Shown piece after piece: positions 28,282-35,818 of a stretch of 64,000 bases of DNA. Under the pieces are notes generated by a model. The model had not been told where the DNA came from and did not search any database. It was given only the letters and a program-made list of their open reading frames with translations. The stretch comes from Streptomyces neyagawaensis (GTDB lineage Bacteria; Actinomycetota; Actinomycetes; Streptomycetales; Streptomycetaceae): NCBI RefSeq assembly GCF_023516595.1, contig NZ_JAMGBG010000048.1, positions 62,001 to 126,000 of the forward strand, in the 5' to 3' direction. Both the position numbers and the translations under genes were made by a program. The first letter of the stretch is position 1. Each line of letters starts with the position of its first letter.

Positions 28282-29624
28282 CTCCAGGTCTCCGGGGGCA
28301 GGGCGGGCGGAACGGGAATCAGCGGTGACCGGCAGTCGGCGGCGGAACAGACGCCGTGACGCAGGTGGTCGTCGATGTCGTCGGCGAAGACGCGCAGCGC
28401 GGACGCGGCGAGGCGAGCGGCGCCGTCGGGGTGTCGGCAGGCGCCGCGGCCCGGCAGCAGACCCGTCCGCCGTAGCAGCCGGGGCAGCAGGCCGGGGTCC
28501 GCCCGACCGGTGACCAGCGCGGCGAAGTCGTCGGCCACGGCCGGCAGGCCGAAGCTGCAGGGGCCGCACTGGCCGGCCCCTTGGGCGGCCAGGTAGGCGA
28601 GCATGCGCGCCGTTTCGCTCAACCCGCACCCGGAGTGCGGAAGCGCGACGAGGACGCCCGCGCCGGGGGCGGCACCCAGCGGGGCCAGGTCGCGTCGGGC
28701 GAGGGGGGTGCGGAGGTGTTCGGCCGGGAGCCAGGTGCCCGCGAAGCCGCCGAGCAGGACTGCTCGTACGGGCTGCCTGGGGCCCCCGGCGCGGTCGAGG
28801 ACCTCGGTGATCGGGGTGCCTAGCGCGACCTCCTGGACGCCCGGCGCGGCGACGGCGCCGGAGACGGTGACGAGCGTTGTGCCGGGCTCGTACGGAACGC
28901 CCGACCGCCGGAACCAGTCAGGGCCGTGGCGGGCGATGAGCGCGAGGTGGGCGAAGGTCTCGACGTTGTTCACGAGGGTGGGGCGGCGGGCGACGCCGCG
29001 CTCGTGGGTGCGGGGCGGAGTGCCCCGGGGGCGGGCCGGTCCCCCGTCGAGCCAGCGCACCAGCGACGTCGACTCGCTGGAGACGTAGGCGTGCGGCAGG
29101 GCGTGCAGGTGCAGCCGCACCGGATCGACGCCCGCGTGGCTCCGTTCGTCCAAGGCGGCGCTGAGCCGACGGTACTGGGCGGTGCGGGTGCGGGGCAGGC
29201 ACACGTGGACGGTGTCGGCGCCCACCGCGAGCGCGGCCAGAACTGCGCCGTCGAGGACGAGGTGCGGTGCGACGGCGAGCAGGAACTGGTCCTTGTGGCT
29301 GGCGGGTTCGCTCTCCATGGCGTTGGCGACGACCACCGCGCGGCGTCGGCGTTCGGCGACGGCACGCAGCTTGCGGGCGGTGGGGAATCCGGCTCCGCCG
29401 CGTCCGGTGAGTCCGGCCGACTCGACGGCGTCCACGAGCGGCATCGTCGTCCGGCTACCGGGAACGTGGGCGACGGGGGACGGCCCGTGGCGCCGTAGGT
29501 GATCGGTGAGGTCGGCCGGTCGCGCGGTGGCGTGCCATCCCGCCAGCAGGCGGGCGACTGTGGAGTCACCCGGTTCGGCCGTACCTTCGAGGGGTGCGGA
29601 GGTGTCCGCGGTCGAGAAGGTCAC
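28278..29624 (-). CDS. RnfC/NuoF-like NADH-flavin-FeS oxidoreductase subunit
   Basis: 448 aa from GTG 29624 (GGAGG upstream), overlapping the previous stop. The NuoF/RnfC fold is clear: GLTGRGGAGFPTARKLRAVA near residue 68, then VVANAMESEP, which is closer to RnfC (N-G-x-E-x-E-P) than to NuoF. NNVETFAHLALIARHG and an SLBB region follow. The C-terminal Fe-S motif is CGPC plus a later Cys (GRGACRHPDG); the first Cys of the usual SCGxCxPC is replaced, leaving three ligands. It may link NADH or the operon's ferredoxin to the heme membrane protein. Confidence 0.85.
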   Translation of the reverse strand: MTFSTADTSAPLEGTAEPGDSTVARLLAGWHATARPADLTDHLRRHGPSPVAHVPGSRTTMPLVDAVESAGLTGRGGAGFPTARKLRAVAERRRRAVVVANAMESEPASHKDQFLLAVAPHLVLDGAVLAALAVGADTVHVCLPRTRTAQYRRLSAALDERSHAGVDPVRLHLHALPHAYVSSESTSLVRWLDGGPARPRGTPPRTHERGVARRPTLVNNVETFAHLALIARHGPDWFRRSGVPYEPGTTLVTVSGAVAAPGVQEVALGTPITEVLDRAGGPRQPVRAVLLGGFAGTWLPAEHLRTPLARRDLAPLGAAPGAGVLVALPHSGCGLSETARMLAYLAAQGAGQCGPCSFGLPAVADDFAALVTGRADPGLLPRLLRRTGLLPGRGACRHPDGAARLAASALRVFADDIDDHLRHGVCSAADCRSPLIPVPPALPPETWR

Positions 29625-30307
29625 CGTCCACCTCCGAGCAGGATCGTCCCGGTGGCGGCACGCTGGGACCAGCCGGGCTGGAGCGGGCCGGCGGCCAGGA
29701 ACGCCGTCAGTACCACGGGTACGGCGACGACGGCCACGGAGGCCACCAGTCGGCCGACGACGCGTCCCGGACCGGCCTTCGCCAGTCGCCACCACACCGC
29801 ACCGACCACCCCGGTGAGACAGCCGGCGTACAGCCACAGCTGGAGAGGGAGCCGGGTGTCGGTACCGGTCCCGGCGCTGTGGAAGAGGGCGAGTGGCCAG
29901 GCGGCGTAGGCAAACCAGTGCACGGCCTTCCAGCGGCGTACCCCGAGCCGACGCCGCAGGGCGCTGGTGACCAGCACCGCGAGCAGCAGATCGAGCGCGA
30001 CCGTGCCCAGTGCGAGCCAGAGTGGCCGGTAGGGCGCTCCGAACGGCACGACGGCCACCGTCCATCCCAGGTGCACGAACGGGTCGAGGACCGCGGTCAC
30101 CACGTGGCCGGCGAGGAACACCACGGCGAGCAGGGACAGGTTGCGGTGCAGCAGCGCGATCTCGAAGCGGCCGATCCGCCGTGGCGCGGTCCGCCCGCCG
30201 GAGGCTATGCCCAGCACCACCGTGGCGGTGAGCAGCATCAGGGCGATGGTGCCGCCCGCGCGGCTCGCGTACCACAGGGGGCTGCCCGCCAGGCCGAGTG
30301 TCGTCAT
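29621..30307 (-). CDS. Ferric-reductase-like transmembrane heme protein
   Basis: 228 aa, about six membrane helices. Two His pairs expected to bind two b-type hemes are present: LLHRNLSLLAVVFLAGHVV and VHWFAYAAWPLALFHSAG, as in the ferric reductase/MsrQ/NOX superfamily. It should carry electrons across the membrane. It starts at ATG 30307, overlapping the ApbE stop (ATGA), and ends overlapping the RnfC/NuoF-like start (GTGA). No FAD/NADPH domain is attached, so it depends on partner proteins. Confidence 0.88.
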   Translation of the reverse strand: MTTLGLAGSPLWYASRAGGTIALMLLTATVVLGIASGGRTAPRRIGRFEIALLHRNLSLLAVVFLAGHVVTAVLDPFVHLGWTVAVVPFGAPYRPLWLALGTVALDLLLAVLVTSALRRRLGVRRWKAVHWFAYAAWPLALFHSAGTGTDTRLPLQLWLYAGCLTGVVGAVWWRLAKAGPGRVVGRLVASVAVVAVPVVLTAFLAAGPLQPGWSQRAATGTILLGGGR

Positions 30308-31293
30308 CGTGGGCCTCCGGGGGCGGTGGTTCCGAGGCCTGCGGGAGCGGGGGCGTGGACATCGGGGGGCCAGCCGCCGAGGCGGACGACGGTGCCGTCG
30401 ACGCCTGCCAGCCGGATGGGCAGGCCGGTGCCCCTCAGCCAGTCCACTGCCCGGTCGCCGAGCACGATCGCCGCCGTGCTGACGGCATTGGCGTCCACGC
30501 AGGTGGCGGCCGCGACGGTGACCGTGCGCCACACGGATGCGGCGGGCTCGCCCGACACCGGGTCGACGATGTGATGCAGGATCCGTCCACCGCGCCGCCA
30601 GGTGCGTACCCGGATGCCCGAGGTTGCCAGCGCACCACCGGTCACCGCCACAGCGGCACCGCCTTCGGGGGCGGGTCGGGCATGGTCGTCGGCGACGGCG
30701 ATGCGCCAGCCGCCCTCGGGTGCCGGACCGGCTGTCGCCAGGTCACCGCCGAGGCCGACCAGAACTCCGCAGCCGGTCACGGCGGCGGCCTGCCGGGCCG
30801 CACGGTCAGCGGAAAGGGCCTTGGCCGTGGCCCCCAGGTCGAGGCGGGTCCCGGGGGGCAGACGCAGCATGCGGGTGTGCGGGTCGAAGGCGATCCGCCG
30901 CCAGCCGGGCGCCGGTCGGGCCACCGGCACGGGGCGGGCGTCCTCGGGCAGGAGGGAGACGAAGGTGCGGTCGTAGCCGAGCGCTGTCAGCGCACCGCCC
31001 ACGGTCGGGTCCACGGCCCCGTCGGTGAGGCGTGCCGCATGCAGGGCGGCCTGCAAGGCATCGGCGAAGTACTCCCCGACCGCCGTCGTGACACCTGCAC
31101 TCGCGTTCACACGGGTGAGTTCGGAGTCGGCCCGGAAGCGGCTGCAGGCGCGGTCGACGGCGGCCAGCTCGGCGCGCAGGGTCGCTTCCGCGGCGGGCAG
31201 GGCGGCCGGGTCGGTGACCAGAAGGGCGGCGGTCGTGCCGAGGGCCGGGAAGACGGTCCGGGAGGGCGAGGGAGCCGGGGTGCGTGTGGTCAT
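30304..31293 (-). CDS. apbE: ApbE-type FAD:protein FMN transferase
   Basis: 329 aa. ApbE hallmarks: ALGTTAALLVTDP near the N-terminus, CSRFRADSELTRVNA, VDPTVGGALTALGYDR, GTRLDLGATAKALSADRAAR (the Mg/FAD-binding region), and LHHIVDPVSGEPA with VTVAAATCVDANAVSTAAI. The enzyme attaches FMN from FAD to Thr/Ser of extracytosolic flavoproteins. No lipobox or signal peptide is evident. Overlaps both neighbours, so it is firmly part of the electron-transfer operon. Its target domain was not found in this window. Confidence 0.92.
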   Translation of the reverse strand: MTTRTPAPSPSRTVFPALGTTAALLVTDPAALPAAEATLRAELAAVDRACSRFRADSELTRVNASAGVTTAVGEYFADALQAALHAARLTDGAVDPTVGGALTALGYDRTFVSLLPEDARPVPVARPAPGWRRIAFDPHTRMLRLPPGTRLDLGATAKALSADRAARQAAAVTGCGVLVGLGGDLATAGPAPEGGWRIAVADDHARPAPEGGAAVAVTGGALATSGIRVRTWRRGGRILHHIVDPVSGEPAASVWRTVTVAAATCVDANAVSTAAIVLGDRAVDWLRGTGLPIRLAGVDGTVVRLGGWPPDVHAPAPAGLGTTAPGGPR

Positions 31294-31694
31294 GACGCCC
31301 CCGTGGTGGTGTGCGGTTGCTGCCGGGTCGCGGCGGGCGGCTGGGCAGGGGGCTGCGGAGCCGGTTGCGTGGCGGGAGCCTCGCCCTCCTCGTCGTCATC
31401 CTCGTCGCTCTCGTGGCCGTTCGACCCCTCGCGTCCCTCGTCGTCCTTTCCCGATCCCGATGTCCCGGCTGTCGACGCCGAGGGACTGTGTATCGGAGCG
31501 TTCGACGGCGCGGGAGTGGCCTGACCGCCCGGCAGCAGATGCGTGTAGGCCCCGCCGAGTGCCGCCGCGCCGGCCGCGGCCGTGGCCGCGATCCACAGCG
31601 TGGTGCGGCGGCTGCGGCGCAGACCGCGGTCGCGTGCGCGGGCGGAGGGCACGGGGGCGGGTGTCTGCGGGGAGTCACCGGGCGAGGGGGCCAT
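31290..31694 (-). CDS. Single-pass membrane protein with low-complexity outer tail
   Basis: 134 aa from ATG 31694 (AGGAG upstream). Basic N-terminus, one hydrophobic segment (TTLWIAATAAAGAAALGGAY, about residues 35-55), then an 80-residue Ser/Pro/Asp/Glu-rich tail (GHESDEDDDEEGE, TQPAPQPPAQPPA) and stop. It ends overlapping the ApbE start. In related operons the first gene encodes a similar anchor and linker followed by an FMN-binding domain; here that domain and its SGAT-type flavinylation motif are missing. It may be a truncated carrier or a structural anchor. Confidence 0.75.
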   Translation of the reverse strand: MAPSPGDSPQTPAPVPSARARDRGLRRSRRTTLWIAATAAAGAAALGGAYTHLLPGGQATPAPSNAPIHSPSASTAGTSGSGKDDEGREGSNGHESDEDDDEEGEAPATQPAPQPPAQPPAATRQQPHTTTGAS

Positions 31695-31773
31695 GGCAGC
31701 ACTCCTGGAGAATCGGCGGCCCGAATCGGCTGCGTGCACTTCCAGGCTGATCGCACGGCCCCCTGAAACTCCC

Positions 31774-33171
31774 TCAGGTCTCCTTCAGAACTGGTAAAGA
31801 TCCCGGCGTCCTGCCGCGACGCCCGCTCTCCGGCCGCAGGGGCAGATCGAGTACGACGGTCAGTCCGCCTCCGGGCGTGTCCTCCAGTCGTACCGTGCCG
31901 CCGTTGACGGTGACGAGCCGGTGCACGATGGCCAGCCCCAGGCCCGCGCCCCGGGCCCGGGTGTTGCCGAACCGGCGGAAGGCGACGGCCTTCGCCTCGT
32001 CCGTCATCCCCGGCCCGTCGTCCCTGACGACAACTCGGGCGGAGCCGCCCGCCACTCGGTGGTCGAGCGTCACGCTCCCGCCGGTGGGCACGGCGTCCAC
32101 GGCGTTGGCGATCAGGTTGTCGAGGATCTGCTCCAGATGCCCCGAACCCAGCGCGACGGTCAGTGCCGGTCTTCCGGTGACGGCGATCAGCCGGACGTCG
32201 CGTTCCTCGGCGACGGGCGACCATGCGGCCACCCGTTCGGTGACCACCTCGTCGACCCGCACCGCGGTGGGACGCGCCGTGGCCTGCTCGGCGCGCGCGA
32301 CCGCCAGCAGCCCGTCGACCAGCCGGGACAACCGGGCGATCTCCTCCTGCGCGGCGGCGAGTTCCGCAGCGGTCTCGCCCTTGGCGTCGGCGGCCAGGAC
32401 GTCGAGCCGCAGCCGCAGCGCGGCCAACGGCGTACGCAGCTGGTGCGACACGTCGGCGATCACGGCCCGGTGGCCGTGGACCAGGGTCTCCATCCGGGCC
32501 GCCATGGTGTTGAAGGTGGCAGCCAGTCGACGCACCTCCGGCGGACCCGCGCCGACGTCGGCCCGTTCGTCGAGGGCGCCCTCGCCCAGTCGCCGAGCGC
32601 TGGTGTCCAGCGTCGACAAGGGACGGCTGACCCAGCGGGCCAGGCGCACGGACAGCAGCGCGGACGCGGCCAACCCTGCGACGCCGATCGCGGAGGACCA
32701 GCCCCAGATCGCCGCGACGCGGGCGTCCAACGGACCGGAGGAGCGGGCGAGGACGACCGCTCCGGCGGGCCGGCGCACCTCACCGGCCGGTTCCGCGGCC
32801 AGCAGCCACCCCTCGTTCTCCGGCGGCTCCGGCTGACGCCCGTCCAGCACGTCCTCCACCTGCTCGTCCGCCTCCTCGCCTTGGGCCGCCTTGCAGCGCG
32901 TACTGGCCACCACGCGTCCGGAAGCGTCGTACACGGCGGCGCAGTCGCCGGCCCGGGCGGCCCTGTCCAGCTCCTGACGCATGACGGTCGGCGGCTTGTC
33001 ATCGGAGAGATGCTCCTCGGCGGCCGCGGCGATCACCCTGGTGGCCGCCCGTTGGCTCTCGCGGTAGGCGACTCGCTCGCGCGCGGTCAGCGCCACCGCG
33101 AGCGGTACCACGGCCAGCACCAGCAGCACGGAGGTCAGGACGAGGAGGGTCCAGGTGATCCGGCGTGTCAC
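31774..33171 (-). CDS. Sensor histidine kinase (OmpR-system partner)
   Basis: 465 aa from GTG 33171, overlapping the regulator's stop (GTGA). Two membrane helices (about 5-28 and 160-185) bracket an extracytosolic domain with two cysteines (GDCAAVYD, STRCKAAQ). HAMP follows, then the phosphoacceptor in VIADVSHQLRTPLAALR (His243), N box (ILDNLIANAVDAV), G boxes (VVRDDGPGMTDEAKAVAFRR, RGAGLGLAIVHRLV). The signal is unknown. It adjoins the electron-transfer operon on the same strand, which it may regulate. Confidence 0.92.
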   Translation of the reverse strand: MTRRITWTLLVLTSVLLVLAVVPLAVALTARERVAYRESQRAATRVIAAAAEEHLSDDKPPTVMRQELDRAARAGDCAAVYDASGRVVASTRCKAAQGEEADEQVEDVLDGRQPEPPENEGWLLAAEPAGEVRRPAGAVVLARSSGPLDARVAAIWGWSSAIGVAGLAASALLSVRLARWVSRPLSTLDTSARRLGEGALDERADVGAGPPEVRRLAATFNTMAARMETLVHGHRAVIADVSHQLRTPLAALRLRLDVLAADAKGETAAELAAAQEEIARLSRLVDGLLAVARAEQATARPTAVRVDEVVTERVAAWSPVAEERDVRLIAVTGRPALTVALGSGHLEQILDNLIANAVDAVPTGGSVTLDHRVAGGSARVVVRDDGPGMTDEAKAVAFRRFGNTRARGAGLGLAIVHRLVTVNGGTVRLEDTPGGGLTVVLDLPLRPESGRRGRTPGSLPVLKET

Positions 33172-33872
33172 GGCCGCTCCCGCGGCTCCTGGACCGTCCC
33201 GAGCCGGAAGCCCTGCCCGTAGACCGTCTCGATCAGGCCGGGCACGCCGAGCTTGCGGCGAAGTGCCGCCAGATGTACGTCCAGCACCTTCGTCGGTCCG
33301 TACCAGTGGGCGTCCCAGGCCCGCTCCAGGATCTGCTGTCGGCTCACCACCCGACCAGGATCGGCGACCAGGCACTCCAGAATGCCGAACTCCTTCGGGG
33401 TCAGAGCGACCCCATGGCCGTTCACCGAGACCTGGCGGGTGCGCAGGTCGAGCGCCAGCGGACCGTGCCGCAGGATCTCCGGCCCGGCCGGACGCCGGCG
33501 ACGCAGCACGGCGCGGATCCGCGCCAGCAGCTCGGCCAGCCCGAACGGCTTCACCAGATAGTCGTCGGCGCCCTCGTCCAGGGCCAGTACGCGGTCCGCC
33601 TCCTCGCCTCGGGCGGTCACCGCGATGATCGCTGCGTCCGACCGGGCACGCAGCCTCCGGCACACCTCGACGCCGTCGAGGTCGGGTAGCCCCAGATCGA
33701 GCAGGACGACGTCGGGTGTGGGTGCGGACAGGGCTGCCCGTCCGGTCCCGACCCTCTCGGCCCCGTACCCCGCCTGCCGCAGGCCGCGCACCAGGGACTC
33801 GGCGATGCCGCGGTCGTCCTCGACCACCAGCACCCGCGTCTCCTCCGCATCGTCCCTGGCCCGGGCGTTCAT
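33168..33872 (-). CDS. OmpR/PhoB-family response regulator
   Basis: 234 aa. Receiver domain with acidic pocket VEDD, phosphoacceptor Asp59 in LLDLGLPD, and Lys in DDYLVKPF. The C-terminal winged helix is clear (LTPKEFGILECLVADPGRVV, VLDVHLAALRRKLG, IETVYGQGFRLG). Starts at ATG 33872 with a weak GAGG. Forms a coupled operon with the kinase and diverges from the formate dehydrogenase genes, 257 bp away. Confidence 0.93.
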   Translation of the reverse strand: MNARARDDAEETRVLVVEDDRGIAESLVRGLRQAGYGAERVGTGRAALSAPTPDVVLLDLGLPDLDGVEVCRRLRARSDAAIIAVTARGEEADRVLALDEGADDYLVKPFGLAELLARIRAVLRRRRPAGPEILRHGPLALDLRTRQVSVNGHGVALTPKEFGILECLVADPGRVVSRQQILERAWDAHWYGPTKVLDVHLAALRRKLGVPGLIETVYGQGFRLGTVQEPRERP

Positions 33873-33954
33873 GCTCGTCGCGCACCTCTCGGGTGAGGGG
33901 AAGCCTCCACGTCTGACTGTCTCAGGCTGCGCCAGTGCCCCGCACCATCGGTAG

Positions 33955-33968
33955 GGGCCAACCGTCCC
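33955..33968. promoter_or_regulatory. Candidate DevR/OsdR-type palindrome upstream of formate dehydrogenase
   Basis: GGGCCAACCGTCCC fits GGGNC-N4-GNCCC and is embedded in the longer dyad GGGGCC-AACC-GTCCCC. It lies between the divergent response regulator and formate dehydrogenase, 162 bp before the chosen start of the latter. M. tuberculosis DosR sites have the core GGGACT-TA-AGTCCC type. The match is by eye only. Confidence 0.4.
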
Positions 33969-34129
33969 CTGTGAACGCCGACGGCCGCGCGGACCGGCTC
34001 GCTGACGACGGCGCCGTCGAGACGCAGCAGTCGACCATGCTCGGGGCATCCGCGGGACGCTCTCAGGCGACGCTCGTGCGTGCCGATCCCCCGGCTGCGG
34101 TCCCGCACGTCTGCCTTCACGATGAATAC

Positions 34130-35818
34130 ATGGCGCTCGTCCACTCCGCTCACTCGTTCGACGCCTTCCGGGCGCTGGCGGACCGGCACGGGAGGCCCGG
34201 GGAAAGGCTGGTCGAGTCGCTGGCCGAGGCCAGGGCCACGACGGGGGACGGTCCCGAGTCCTGGGCGCCGGCTGTCGCCGCCCGCGCCGGTCTGCCCGCC
34301 GCCGCCGCGCTGGGACCTGCGGGCTACTACGCGGACCTCGCCGCCCCGCACGGCAACCGTCATGTCCGGGTGTGCGCCGCGACGGCGTGCTTCGCCGCGG
34401 CAGGCGGAGGGCACCTCGCCGAGGTGGAGCGTGAGCTGGGGGTCGCCGCCCACACCGCGTCACCGCAGGGTGAAGTGTCGCTTCAGGCCGTCCGCTGTGT
34501 GGGTTACTGCTACGCGGGGCCCGCCGCCCTCGACGGCACCACACCCTGCACCGGGGCGTCCCTGACCGCTCAGCTCACCGGTCGGGAGGCACCGCGGGCG
34601 CCGGTGATCCCGGTGGCCGACGACACCGGTGACCCGGTTCTGCTGAGTGGCCTGCTCTCCGGTGAGTCGGCGTGGCGGGTGTGGTCGAGGACGCTGTCGT
34701 CAGGCACTCCGGAGGAGGTCCACCGGGAGGTGGCGGCGTCCGGGCTGCGGGGGCGTGGCGGCGCCGGATTCCGCGTGGCGGCGAAGTGGGAAGCGGCCGG
34801 CCGCGCGCCCGGGACCGTCGTCGTCGCCAACGGGGACGAAGGCGATCCGGGTTCCTACGCCGACAGACTGCTGATGGAGGCCGATCCGGGACACGTGCTG
34901 GAGGGGCTGGCTCTCGCCTGCTTCGCCTGCGGGGCTCGTCAGGGCACGGTGCTGGTGCGCTCCGAGTATCCGGCCGCGCTGGCACGGATGAGGGAAGCGG
35001 TGCGTCAGGCGTACGCCGAAGGGCATCTCGGACCGTCGGTCCATGGGACGGCCACCTCCCTGGACATCCACATCGCCGAAGGCGCCGGCTCCTATGTCGC
35101 CGGTGAGGAGACGGCACTCATCGCCGGGCTGGAGGGTGGGCGCGGATGCGCCAGGCCCCGGCCGCCGTACCCGACCGAGCGTGGTCTGTGGAACGCGCCG
35201 ACCGTCGTCAACAACGTGGAGACCCTGGCGGCCGTCCCTTGGATCGTGGAGCACGGCGGCCGGTCGTACGCACGGCGGGGCACGCCCGACGAGACGGGGA
35301 CCAAGTTGGTGTGTCTGTCGGAGCGGTTCGTGCGGCCGGGTTGCTACGAGGTCGAGCTCGGCACACCGGTGCGGCGGATCGTCACCGAGCTGGGAGGCGG
35401 GCTGAAGGACGGAGCGGAGCTGATGGCCCTCCAGGTGGGCGGTCCGCTGGGCGGCTTCCTCGCTCCCGACGCGCTGGACGTGCCGCTGTCGGAGGCAGGA
35501 CTGTCGGGCCGGGGCGCCGCTCTCGGCCACGCCGGTCTCGTCGCCTTCGACGAACGGGTGACACCTGAGGAAGTGCTGCGTCACGTTTGGGAGTTCGCGG
35601 CGGCCGAGAGTTGCGGCGCGTGCTCGCCCTGCCGTGTCGGCTCGCGCCGCGGCCTGGAGTGGGCGTCCTCCGGCACGCCACCGGGCCGGGAGTGGGAGCG
35701 GCTGTCGCGTGTCCTGGCCGAGGCGAGCCTGTGTGCCTTCGGACGACGGATCCCGCCCGCCGTACGCAGCCTTGCCCGCGCCTACGGGGACCGGCCGGCG
35801 GGCTGGGACCCCCAATGA
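34130..35818 (+). CDS. NAD-linked formate dehydrogenase, fused NuoE/NuoF-type (beta/gamma) subunit
   Basis: 562 aa if started at ATG 34130 (MALVHSAHSFDAFRALAD); the ribosome site is poor and upstream starts in frame exist to 33935. The N-terminal 160 aa are NuoE-like with a [2Fe-2S] site, CAATAC then CVGYC. The rest is NuoF-like: FMN/NADH region GLRGRGGAGFRVAAKWEA and NGDEGDPGSYADR, and the [4Fe-4S] site ESCGACSPCRVGSRR plus SLCAFG. It passes electrons from formate to NAD. Overlaps the alpha subunit start (ATGA). Confidence 0.9.
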   Translation: MALVHSAHSFDAFRALADRHGRPGERLVESLAEARATTGDGPESWAPAVAARAGLPAAAALGPAGYYADLAAPHGNRHVRVCAATACFAAAGGGHLAEVERELGVAAHTASPQGEVSLQAVRCVGYCYAGPAALDGTTPCTGASLTAQLTGREAPRAPVIPVADDTGDPVLLSGLLSGESAWRVWSRTLSSGTPEEVHREVAASGLRGRGGAGFRVAAKWEAAGRAPGTVVVANGDEGDPGSYADRLLMEADPGHVLEGLALACFACGARQGTVLVRSEYPAALARMREAVRQAYAEGHLGPSVHGTATSLDIHIAEGAGSYVAGEETALIAGLEGGRGCARPRPPYPTERGLWNAPTVVNNVETLAAVPWIVEHGGRSYARRGTPDETGTKLVCLSERFVRPGCYEVELGTPVRRIVTELGGGLKDGAELMALQVGGPLGGFLAPDALDVPLSEAGLSGRGAALGHAGLVAFDERVTPEEVLRHVWEFAAAESCGACSPCRVGSRRGLEWASSGTPPGREWERLSRVLAEASLCAFGRRIPPAVRSLARAYGDRPAGWDPQ

